A DNA stretch of 64,000 nucleotides from Apricaphanius iberus. Taxonomy: Eukaryota > Chordata > Actinopteri > Cyprinodontiformes > Aphaniidae. Positions 1 through 11,700 of this stretch are shown here, piece by piece (within the stretch, counting starts at the first letter, position 1; each line of letters begins with the position of its first letter). Location of the stretch: NCBI GenBank assembly GCA_028564705.1, contig JAPXFQ010002085.1:952001-1016000 (forward strand), read 5' to 3'. The notes under the pieces are model-generated. The model was not told the DNA's origin, made no database searches, and was given only the letters and a program-made list of their open reading frames with translations. A program made the translations under genes and the position numbers.

Positions 1-50
1 AAGTTTACTTACCAGCTTCCAGTGTGTGAGAATGTGCATCCGTGTGTGTC

Positions 51-69
51 TATATATATATATATATAT
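51..69. repeat. (TA)n microsatellite
   Basis: Pure TA alternation of about 19 bp inside the first intron. Confidence 0.85.
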
Positions 70-1435
70 GTATCATATATCAAAAGCACGCTGAAGGTCG
101 TGGTCTGCGTGTTGTCCAAAGAGTGTGTGATCTGTATGCAGGGTCAGACCAGACTAAGCCCTTTAAGTCCTCAGGAAACAAGCATTAGCATAGCAGCACA
201 CACACGCCCCCTCTGACACATCTGGAATCCTGTGACTCAGGCAGACAGGGACTTGGAAAAAACAGGAAAATGTCTCTCTTTCTCTTTGTGATACACGCAC
301 CTGAAAGCCTGCGCAATCAAAGAGCAGCAGTCTTACCAAGGTATTAGGATGCTTGCATCACCCAAGAACACAATGTTTAAGACGTGATGCTACATTTTTT
401 ATTTCAGCCCCCAGAAACTAAGGGTGTTTATTTTCAAAGCACTAAAAGGGCATCAGAGTATGTTGAAATCCTTTTAGAAAAATAACAAGCTTGACATCAT
501 ATTCAAAGTAAACTACTTTACTGATGCAAACAGACAGAATTGTGTTACTGATAATATGCTTTGGTAGACATCAAAAACCAATAGGGATTAGTTTTGTCAT
601 ATAATAAAAAGTGTTAAAACTAAGTTCTATGGTTATCTTTAATGAGAAGCCATTGGTATTTAATTTTAAGCTCATCTCGTTTTACATTTCACTTCATATG
701 TACATGTTCACAGCCTATTTTTGTGTGAACTTGTTTTCTGATGTGCGTATAATGTTATACACGCAGAAACACAAGAACCATGTTTGGTGACTATGCAGTT
801 TAAAAAAAACAAAGAGTGCATTAAAGAATTCCTGAAATTATATGAAACAGTTTCCAGAAAGGAGAAATTCTGAATCACCACTAATGTATTTTTGTGTATT
901 TAGTCTTTCTAAAACATTTTGAGAAAACACTCATATTATGACTTGATGCATAACACAACCCTTGACACGGGAATTGTCATAACTTCAGTTTTGTGCAAAT
1001 GTTCCATTTATTCTACTCTGTTTTAGGAGATTTTATGTTGCTGTATTAAAGCACCACAAACAGGCCGGATATAATAATTGTAGCTTTTTTTGTTGTATTT
1101 TTGTGTAAAAACTAAAAATAAATTATGCCTAAAGAAAAAGTTTAGAAATTCAAAAAAAGAACATTTTTGACAAATCAATTTAATTATTTGGTTTTATTCT
1201 TCTTGGTGGTTATAATTACCCAGTAGTCCTCAAGACCTTTCATCTACTTAAAGTTGGCTTAAGCAAAATAGCCAAGATAACCTTTTGCCATGCTGGTAGC
1301 ATCCTGGAATCAGTAAGATATGGTTGTTATGAATTCATTACATATTTAAAACCTTGTGTGAAAGTAGTCCTTCACATGAGAGAGTATTTGAAGTACATTA
1401 GTATATTTATTACGTTTATGGTCTCTTGTCTAGAC

Positions 1436-1845
1436 CAGGGTTCTGCGACCTGTGGCTCTAGTGCTGGATATTTCTATTTAACCCCTAAAGAGTTGCCTTT
1501 GACATGTAAAGGTAACAAAATTACAGTTTAATTTTCTATGTGCCTTCATAAAATATCTTGAAGGGGGATAGATTTTTTTTAGGAAATGTCTTTTTCACTA
1601 GGCCACAAATTTTTTTTTACTATTTCATACATTTAAGCAAAGAAAATCAGTTTAAGTATAAATGTAGTCATTTTGTTCTAAAACCTAGAACAAGAAAACA
1701 TTTGGTTCTTTGATTTAACCTTACAAAATTAGCTGTATTTTTTAACGCCTAGAATGGAGACCGGATTTACAGTTTTAGGTGCATTTTATTTAAATTGAAA
1801 TTAGGTCAAAATATATATTTGCATAATAAAGGTCGCTGACTCCTG
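1436..1845. mobile_element. hAT-type MITE with 8-bp target duplication
   Basis: The element begins CAGGGTTCTGCGACC and ends GGTCGCTGACTCCTG, which are imperfect inverted termini of the hAT kind. It is flanked by GTCTAGAC (1428-1435) and GTCTACAC (1846-1853), a target duplication of the hAT size with one mismatch. There is no transposase frame in its 410 bp, so it is non-autonomous. Confidence 0.75.
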
Positions 1846-2552
1846 GTCTACACTTAATAAAGCATTGTAGGAACAATAGTTGTCCTTTTTTCCCATTAGT
1901 TGTGTAATGTGACATTGCTGTCGTGTTACTCTGAGTCCACCTAGGATTCATGATATAGTCTATCTGACCTATCCTCCTCCAAAAACCTACATAGAGAAGC
2001 AGATCTGGGTTCAGACTCCCTAAGAGAAATAAACCCCAGCAAAAACCATGCCTAATTGGTCCAGAGAAGGATCACCCGTTGAGATATAAAACTTTGCAAG
2101 ACTACAATTTTACCTCTATACCTTTGAAGTCCTCAGCATATAGGAAGTAGCATTAAGTAGCTTTCCTTTAGTTCGCCACTCCCTTGAGTTTGATTGTGGG
2201 GACATCCAGCAACCTCAGCTGGAGCTAAAAGCTGATTGTTTCCAAAGGGTCTTTAAGTAGAAAAAAGGCTGTTGTGAAAAGCAAACTGTACCTGTATCAC
2301 AGAGAGAAACAGTTTAAGGTAGCAAAACCACTGGAGCACAAAGACAAGTTGGTTCGTTGAAAGAAAACAGGAACTTTACAAATCACTCAAAGTGGGGGTG
2401 AATATGTATCCTTCAGATTGAAATATAATACCATTTCAGACTGTGCATTTTTTCAACGTAGTTTAACAGTACCTGAGTAAAAACATGAAACCTGGCTTTT
2501 CGCTTTGACAAGTACCGGAAGAAAGCCACAGTCATATTGTTTTTCACTATAG

Positions 2553-2770
2553 GCGACCATTAGGAACAGAAGAGGAGCTACTGGTTTTTATTTGTTCCAC
2601 TGGGCCCCTTGAATTTGTTGATGCAAGCCCTGCCCTGCAACCGTTCAGCTTCTTCCAGTACAAGGTTCGAGCCCACAACTCCAAAGGCTCAGTTGTGAGT
2701 CAGTGGGCTCTTGCCCAAACATTACAGGCAAAACCTCAAGAACTGGTGGCCCCTGTTGTCACACCCACTG
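2553..2770 (+). CDS. ush2a: ush2a exon: end of one FN3, start of the next
   Basis: First exon in the window. The acceptor AG is at 2551-2552 and the donor GTAAGT starts at 2771. It opens in phase 2 (one base completes a codon) and closes in phase 1. About 73 residues carry the FN3 C-half pattern [12 protein letters not shown], followed by a linker and the start of the next domain ([13 protein letters not shown]). The upstream half of the first domain must lie in exons before the window. Confidence 0.9.
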
Positions 2771-5700
2771 GTAAGTTTTATTCGATTATTTAAAATGTTT
2801 ACATATTTTGTATTCGGTTCATGTAACACTTCATGTAACAGTTTTGTATGTTAACAGGCGCATATTCAGTCCACTTGAGATGGAGTAAACCAGGCCAGCC
2901 CAATGGTCTTATTTCCCATTATAGACTGGTTTATAAGAAGCACCAGGAGGATCCAACTCTCAATTCGACTACTTTTACAGCCCTCACTGTGAAGGTAAAT
3001 CCACATCATGTTTTCCTTTATTGTATGTAATAAATGAAATTTTATTTATTAATCTAGATCCTCAGACATGCGAAATCACTGTTTTCACCAACTAAGACTG
3101 CAAGAACAAATTCTATAATGTTTAACTGACTGTGTGTCAGTGTCCTCTGCATTGCATGTGAAGAACTTTAGGCTCTACCTGTGGTGCTTTTTCCATCTGT
3201 TTGCCAGCTAGAGGTCTGAAGACATACTCACACAGACACACAAACCATCACTGCTTTTCTCCAGGGTCCTTTCCTCAGTTCTGGGCCTTGATCCATGTTC
3301 TAACATAACGAATAAGTAAAGTAGAAGCAACCAAATGCACACACATACTTACAAATATCTCGACACACTCATGGAGCTTTCCAGTACTTTCCAGTACTTT
3401 CCAGTGACATCTAGACTCAGTGTGAGTTGGCAGCTAAGTTTAGGCACAGTTTCATTGTACCTCTTGGCAGCAGTAGTTGGCAACATCTCAGCACAATGTG
3501 CATCTGTATTAATACCTGAAACTCTGATTATAAAATTTTTCTAAGATCTTGCTATTTGGAATTTAAGTAACAAAGGAAGGGAGTATTTAAATTGGATGAA
3601 AAACTCAGATGAGACATGGAAATAAGATGGTATAAACAGTCCTAAACTAACCATGTCATGAAAAATGTCAGCCTCAAGACAAGGTGTTAAAATATTGAAA
3701 CAAACAAATACAAAATTATTTGAAAAGTTTAGAAATTAAACAATGCCTGGGATGGGTAAGAGCAGAATTGTAAGGTGGATTAAAAAGAAAAGTGAATCAC
3801 CCAGAGGGGGGTTGAGACATCCATGATAGATAAGGGACAGAGAGAGACGAGAGGTAGAAGTATAGATCTATATTCTGTCCATACGTGTGGCCTCTTCTCC
3901 CTCTCTGACCTTTGGCTTGTCACTCATAATTAATACAAGATGTAAATGGAGACCTTTCACCTTCTCATTGATATGGGCCACTCTGTGTTTGTGTGTGCGA
4001 GAGAGGCTCATTGATATGGCATAGACTCATTTTGGTGGTGGTCATTTGTCACAGAAACGCCTTCAACACCATTCTCTCCATTTCCCAAGATTATACAAAG
4101 AAAGTAAAAGAAAAAACAAAGTTCCCAGGCAGCTGGCAAAAAGTTGCCTCAGCAGCTCTTGCTCATGAAGATATTTCTTTAAAATAATTTTGCTTTATAA
4201 TAGATCAGTATAAAGAGGGATTTTTTTTTTCACGAAGCAGAGTGTATTTAAATGCAATGATGTGGATATATTTATTTGCAGACCTGATATACATGTAAAA
4301 AAAAGATCAATATAATTTATTACAGAAGCATAACTTCATACTAAACATTTTTTTAAATCCATCTTTTTGTGTTTGAGAAATTGTACTCAGAAAATAAAAA
4401 TAACTTTTTGGAAAAATTTTGTAGGGGCTATCACTTGTACTCCTTTCGATACACTCTATATCCCCTTATCCCAATAGGAAACTACTCAGTCTTCTATGAC
4501 ATTTTACAAGGTTTGGGTATATAAAAATGTATATTTTATTATTTCTTTTCAAATACTCTGTGTAGGTTGTCATAGGCAAAGCAGTTTTATTTGTATAACA
4601 TACTTTCAACACAAGCCAATTCAAGGTGCTTTACATGATTCGGTTGTAAAGAAAACAAACATATGATGAAAGCATAGAAAGAAAAAACAGCAATGAGTAA
4701 TAAGACAAAAAACCTGTGTAAAAGGATGAAAATTAAAAACAGCAATTAAGCATAAAACATTAGAATCAATAAAAGAAAACATTAGAGAATGATTGGAATA
4801 GTTTAGGCAAAGGCAGCTTTAACAGATAAGTTTTAAGTTTTGCTTTAAAGCAGTGTTTAGCAGCTTTGCAGTCATCAGGAAGTTTGTTCCAAATAAGGGG
4901 AGCATTGAAAATGAAAGTTGCTTCTCCGTGCTTGTTTCTGATTCTAGGGATTATTAATAGTTAGAGTTGGAGGACCTGAGTGGTTTGGAAGGTTTGTATA
5001 AAGACAGCAGGTCTTCAACATATTTTGCCACTAAGTAGGAGTATTTTAAAGTCTATTCTCTGAGCCACAGGGAGCCAGTAGAGGGACTTTAGAACTGGGG
5101 TGATGTGCTCTACTCTCCTGGTTCTAGTGACGACGCGAGCAGAAGCGTTCTGGATCAGCTGCAGCTGACTTTTTAGGTAGACCTGTGAGGACGCTGCAGC
5201 AGTAATTAATCCGACTAAAGATGACATCCCAACGAGTCGCTGGTCATAACATCTGCATGCAGAAGACTGGGTTGCACTGTATGTTTACGGAGGTGTATCT
5301 GTTGCTGGCTAAAGTGCAATGTAGTTATGCTTCTGTGTGGAAACTGACTGAGGGATGCGTACAGAGAAATTAATAGCCAGATGGATAGTTAATAGCCATA
5401 ACTTTTTTGAGTTTTACTGCGCTGCAATAGTCTAAAGGATGCTATGAATTGTAGCTGACCCCAAGCTGTAACTTTTTGCTGTGGTTTTCCTAGTGGGGAC
5501 TTTGGATATTTTGTTTTACACCTCATATTATATAATATTGTATCGTATTATATTCCTGAGGCAAAAAGTTGTAAATTACTAATTAGAAGGTCCTAAAAAC
5601 ACTCAGCAGCCTAAAAGAATTATAAATAAGAAAAAAGTAGGTACTTCTGTTTCGAATGTTCAGTGATTGTGCCATTGGTGGTTTCGCAAAAAAAAAATCT

Positions 5701-8700
5701 TAAAAAGGCATTTTTTTTTTTATTCCATTATTAAATGAAATCACTTTAATATCTGAGATAATGCTATTTCAACAAAAGATACATTTATTTTAAGGCTATA
5801 CATCTTTAACAGAGGTGTTAATGCCTGAAAAGTCAAAGTTCCGTGATCTTGCTCAAAGTCGCATCTTCTTCATTTACGCTTGTATGCTTTACCCTTAGTG
5901 TTCCCCCCCTTTGTTTCTCAATATTTATCCCTCTGTCTTTAAGTATTGTTTGAGCATACGTGCATGTCCATTTGGTACGTGTATAATTGTGTGAGTGTTG
6001 ATCTTAGACTGGGCTGGAAACCCTGCTTTGTGCCAGCTTGGCTGATTAATGGGGTCGTCTTGGCAATCAGACGGAATGAGGGTATGAAACACAGGCAGCC
6101 TGGCTCGCTAGACCCCTACGAGCTGCTTGGCACACACACGCAAACACACACACACACGCAGCACACACACACATACACGCATGTTTTTCTATGCTTGTGT
6201 ATACATTGTATTGACTTCCATTGACTTTACTATGCCTAACCTAAACACTTTCCCTTACCCTAAACATTAGTGGCACATGCCTAATCTTAACCTTACCCAA
6301 AACTTAATTCACACCATAGCTCTAAAACTAAACCTTTAAACTAGTAGAACTCAGTTGCTTGTTGAACTTTGTGTGGACCGGGCAAAATATCCACACAATG
6401 CTGGTGGCCTGTCGAAGGTTGGTCTGCACAACGATATACAAACATGCACACACACGGCTTCTAATATACCTTATATTTTTTTACAGTCTTCCAACTGCCA
6501 CTCTTTTTGTCTAAGTGCACAAGTTTTTGTCTGATTACTGTTATTTTCTTTGATTCTTTTTACCTTCCTCTTTTATGTTGACCATTTTGCTTGAGGGTAC
6601 CACCTTTAACCTCCACATGATCTTTCATCTTTTTTTGGCCTTTCACTTATCTCTTTCTTTTCCTTCTCTTTTGCTATTCACTTAGGTCTTTTAACTCTGT
6701 TCCTCCTAGATGTTTCTAGATGATTCATCTCCATCAACATCTGTCTGTCTCTCAGCTTTCTTATTATTACCTTCTCGTCATCACCTACCGTCTTTCTCTC
6801 TGCACTTTTAACATATTTTTTCCTCTTCAACCCCTTCTTATGCCCTCACCACTGCCTCTTTTCAGTTACTCTCTTTATCTTATTTTTCTTTCTCTCCTCT
6901 CTTCCATCAAGTCTTTTGCTCTTTCTTTGTGTCTTCCAACCCTTCCTCCTCTCTCTTTTTCCTTCTTTACTTTGCTGTCCTCTCCTCCCTCCCTTGGCTC
7001 TTCCAGATGTTACACTGTGGCCCTTGGGATCACTGGTGGAACGAGACCGTTGGCATGCGTGTGTATCTAAATGTGTGTTTGTTACATTGTCTGCATGCAT
7101 ATGTCTCAATATTCTAGCCTGTGCTCATGTGCATGCAAAGCATTATTGTTTGCGCGTGTATGTGCAACAGTGTGTGTTTGTGTGCTGTATTAATACATCC
7201 CATTGATCAGAGCAGGACCCCTGACAGTCATCATCCCTGAGAACCATCTGGCCGACGCCTGACGCTCCCTCACCCAAACAGAAGCTGACACCCTATTAAT
7301 CTGCTGCTGCCATGCATACATGTGTGCACGTTTCTGTGTATTACTGACTAAATCATTGAGAGTATATGCAAAGCACAATGTAAAGGACTTTGTGTTGCAT
7401 GCAGATTTTAAGCCATATCCATGTTTCCGCGTACCTCTTTCTGTGTTTATTAGTGCGCGTAAGTGCTTTAGATCGAAACCGCACGCACACATGCACGCCC
7501 TACTCTGCCATCCGCCAACAACAGCCGGCGCTGAAGGGAGCTGAAGGGTGCTTGGAAATTAAGGTTATTACACAAATTGAGCCATATGGTCTAAATATTT
7601 CAGAGCTGAAATTTACTAGGCAATAAAAATGGCCCCTACCTCGGTAATGGTGTAAATTACAGCTTAACCACCAGCGCTAATGATGTCCTTCTGTACGCCC
7701 CGTAACCAACCGTACATGAAGGACACATTGTTTAAAAAAATACAACAGGAAAAGCCAGCAAGAGAGAGAGGGAGGGATTGGAAGAAGGGATTTAGATAAA
7801 GATAAAATGTTGAAGGGAATGGAGATGAGGAGGATGGGAAAGAAGTAAAGAAAGAGAAAACTTGGAATTTTGAAAACAAAAGAGGGGGACTGATTTATAA
7901 AGGCAAAGAAGGCAGAGAGGGAAAGGCTGGCAGCATGTTTACAATCTGTTTGTTTACCATTAAGAAACCGTCAGAGAGTGTGAAACAGCATGAGACAGCC
8001 GGTGAACTGTGTCTCAAAACCAATATGAGGCTTTAGAGCATTTTTGCGTCACTTAAACAGTCAGAATGTGTGTATTTAAGCAGGAACAGTTTTATACGGA
8101 TGGTGTATCATTAAGAGAAAAAGTCACTAACACATGGTGGTTGTGCATATGTATTCGTCCCCCTCAATGAATAACACATAGAACCATCTTACGCTCCAAT
8201 TAGAACTGCAAGGGTTTGGAAGTATGTCTGTCAGATTTGAACATGTAGAGACAGAAAATTTTTTCATTACGCTTTGCAAGACAGCTGAGAACCAGACATA
8301 TGGATTTAGGAGTGTCGTTTAGCAGTAATGTCCACATTTTGCCCCAGATTCCCAATTGTGGTTAGGCATGGAGTTTGATTGGTCCATCCATCGTAGCTCT
8401 GAGTTTAGGAAGGTGAACCTCTAGTTTAATCACAAGGTTTTCTTCTAGGATTGCCACATACTTCACTTCAATAACCTTCCCATCCACTCTGACCAGCTTT
8501 TCCTCTCCCCACTGAAGAAAGGCTTATCCACAGCATAATGCCTCCACTACCATGTTTTATCTTGGGGATTGTGGGTTTAGGTTGATACACTATGGTATTT
8601 TTTGGACAACCCATAGCACTTTCTATGAGAATCAAAAGGTTCACTTTGGGTCTCACTTTTGCCATTATCACTTTTCCATAATGCCCAATAGTTGTCAACA

Positions 8701-11700
8701 GCTTTTAATGGGCAATCGGGAGACTTTGGGAAACATATGATTATGGGTTTTTTTACCGGGAGATTATGACATGTTAGGTTACTAGACTCAGTGACAACAC
8801 AACCACAGACAAAGTTAAGAGTTTTAGTAAAATGTTTATTATTAAACAGGTTTAAACGTCGTCTCGGGAGAACCAGGAGGGAAGTGCCAGGAATCGGGAA
8901 CTCGGGACTGAGGAGAGGTAAGTAGATGGTTAGTTTTCAGTTTAGGAGTAGATTAAATAATACTGATTTTACAGTTGACGGCACGATTACAGAGCTTGGA
9001 GGACAGGTAAGTAGGATTCTGATGGATGAGAGTCTCTGTGAGTGAATACTGACTGTTGTCGGACTTGGTTACAGGTACTGGAGCTGATGGTGGACTGGGC
9101 GAGAATCCTGGAGGAGGCGAGGATGATAAGTGCCAGAACCAGAATATTATTGTGAGAGATTGTGTCTTACTTGAAGTTGTTAACAGATTAGCAGATGGGC
9201 GGGCAGGCGAGCGACAGACACCCAGGAAGGATGAAATGGTTTCCAGAGGGGAGACGTTGCAGAGGCTGAACAGGAAGAACCCTGTAGAGATGAGGCGATC
9301 CAGATCTGAGGAATCCAGGAGTCTTTAGGGGGGAAGGTAAGTGAATCTGCGAAGAGACCATTCTGGTAAAGATCCAAACATCACAAAGGTAATAGTCTAA
9401 CTTGGAAATCACTAGGGAATTGGCCCAGTACCACGGTAGTTACGAGAACCATCTGGCATCAGCTTGCAGCAGCCGCTCCCCTTATGAAGCTGGCAGTCAA
9501 CGAGCTGGAATAATCTGCACCTGTTGAGAGCTGCCTGCCATGTCCCTGTGAAGAAGGTGAGAGAATCACAGACAACACCAGAATCCTAACAGTACCCCCC
9601 CTGTAACGGACACCTCCTGGCGGCCGACCTGAAGTGGGGGCAGCTGATGCCTCGATGTCCCTGATCAGCTGCTCGTCCAGGATGAAGGATCGAGGGACCC
9701 ACATGCGCTCCTCGGGACCGTAGCCCTCCCAGTCAACTAATTATTGACGACCACGGCCCCAAGGATGCACATCAAGGATGCACATCAAGGATGCGGTGAA
9801 CAGTGTATATGCTGGGTGGCTGTCGATAGTACGGGCGGGTGGAGAGGTTTGGTCGGAGGGCATAAGGAACTGGGGGAGACTGGTTTGATTTGGGACAGGT
9901 GGAAAATTGGATAGACACGGAGATGAGATGGTGAAGTAAGTCTGACTAAGGAAGGGCTGATAACTGTTTCAATGGGATAAGGACCGAGGAATTGGAGAAA
10001 GTTTTCTGGATTGTGTCTTTCAGGGAAAATCCTTGGAGGAGAGCCAGACTAACTGACCGGGTGAGTAGGTGGGTGCTGGTCGTCTCTTCTTATCAGCAAT
10101 GATTTTATTATGGGCTGATTCTGGAGAGGGCTGAGTGAGTCTGCTTCCAAATTCGCTGGATGGAGCGGAGTCGAGCATGGACCGAGGGAATGGCTGGATC
10201 AGGGAATGAAGTTAGAAGAAGTGGCGGTTGATATCCTAGGGAAACTTCGAAAGGTGATAGACCAGTAGCAGTGGTGATGTGTGCATTGTGGGAATACTCA
10301 ACCCATGGTAGGTGGATGCTCCAAGTAATGGGATTCTGGCTGCAAAGACATCTGAGGGTGTTCTCGACTTCTTGGTTGAGGGGCTTGCGCTGACCATTGG
10401 ACTGTGGGTGTAAACCGGAGGTGAGGCATGGTTTGGCACCTAAAGAAGAACAGAAGTGTTTCCATACCGCTGAGATGAATCTTGGACCTTGGTCAGATGT
10501 GATTTCAGTGGGGATGCCATGTAAACGGAAAACATGGTATGTAAGTAATCTGGCTTTTTTGGCTGAGGATGGAAGTTTAGTGAGGGCAACAAGATGGCAG
10601 GCTTCGGAGAATCTGTCAATTATTTTGATGAAGTCTAAAGAGATGAGGGACCATGGCCGGGTTGGGATGGAGAGAGGCTGAAGAAGACCTTAGGGAGACT
10701 GATGAGATGATTTATTATGATTACAGATTTGGCAGGCAGAGACGTATTCAGAGACGTCTTTGTTCACTTAAGGCGACCAAAAATATCTGCAAAGGAGGGC
10801 TATTGTACGGCTGTTTTTTTAGGATGGCAGGAGAACTTGGAAGTTTGGGCCCAATGAATGCTTCGTGTTCGAAGAGAAGTAGATATGTACAGTTGTCCGG
10901 GAGGTCCCCCACCTGGGTCTGGCTTGGTGCGAAGAGCTTCCTGGACAGATTTTTCGATGTACCAGGTGAGAGACCTTACAAAACACGAAGATGGAAGGAT
11001 AGTGGTTTCTTCAGGGGATGAGTTATCGGAGTGATGAATTCTGGAGAGGGCGTCTGGCTTGGTGTTCTTAGATAAGAGCGATAAGAGATGTTAAGATTGA
11101 ACCGGGAAAAGAAGAGAGAGCAGCGGAACTGTCTGGGATTTAGTCGTTTGGCGCGTTGGATGTAGGATAAGTTTTTATGGTCTGCCCAAACGATTATGGG
11201 AAGTTCTGTGCCCTCTAGCCAGTGCCTCCATTCCTATAACACTAACTTAATAGGTAGGAGTTCTCGGTCACCAATGTCAGAATTTTACTCTGATTGGGAC
11301 AGGGGTAAAGTTTTTGATCCTGAGGAGATTGTTGGGATAGGATGGCCCCGATGGCGGAATCAGAAGCGTCACCCTCTAGAATGAACTATCTGGTAGGATC
11401 TGGATGGTGAAGTATGGGAGTTTGGGTGAATAAGTATTTTAATTGATTGAATGCATGGTCAGCCTCTGGGGTCCAATGGAAAGGTCTTTTGGTGGAGGTG
11501 AGAGCGGTTAATGGTGTGGCGATTTTACTGAAAACTTTAATGAAATGACAGTAAAAGTTGGCAAAACCTAAGAACCTTTGGAGCTGTTTTCGAGTATCTG
11601 GAACGGGCCAATCCTTGTTGGCCTATAGGCGACACGCCAACGACTGTCGTTAAGACATGGAGCACAAAAGATCCAATGACATAATCAGTCTTGTAAAAGC

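Larger units (their letters stand above)
1..2552 (+). other. ush2a: partial ush2a intron (5-prime end outside window)
   Basis: AT-rich noncoding sequence upstream of the first visible exon. It holds a TA microsatellite at about 51-69 and a hAT-type MITE at 1436-1845, listed separately. The intron ends with an acceptor AG at 2551-2552 and is phase 2, because the exon starts with the last base of a codon. I see no coding segment with usherin character in it. Confidence 0.7.
5240..8127 (+). other. ush2a: ush2a large intron: low-complexity and unique sequence
   Basis: No exon was found. The stretch contains a CA microsatellite (6127-6180), a degenerate CCTAA-rich repeat (6200-6450), a long pyrimidine-rich tract (about 6480-7000) and a purine-rich tract (about 7740-7920). 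The part around 7540-7700 looks unique and could be conserved noncoding sequence, but I cannot show that. Confidence 0.55.

Noticed and set aside
22..216. Short open frame at the window start, and a possible minus-strand donor (reverse complement of 'acttaccagc') at 6-15
   Set aside because: The frame runs through the TA repeat. The minus-strand donor has no coding exon next to it and the gene is on the plus strand.
6225..6300. Telomere-like CCTAA words
   Set aside because: They are not a clean (CCCTAA)n array and are scattered with other sequence, so they look like a dispersed repeat and not an interstitial telomere.
6720..7206. Overlapping open frames of about 100 codons on both strands
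   Set aside because: They arise from the pyrimidine-rich tract (L/S/F/P runs on one strand, R/K/E on the other) and have no splice or coding evidence.
9056..9412. Open frames of 65-90 codons on both strands
   Set aside because: They lie inside the gypsy LTR (8772-9591), which is noncoding.
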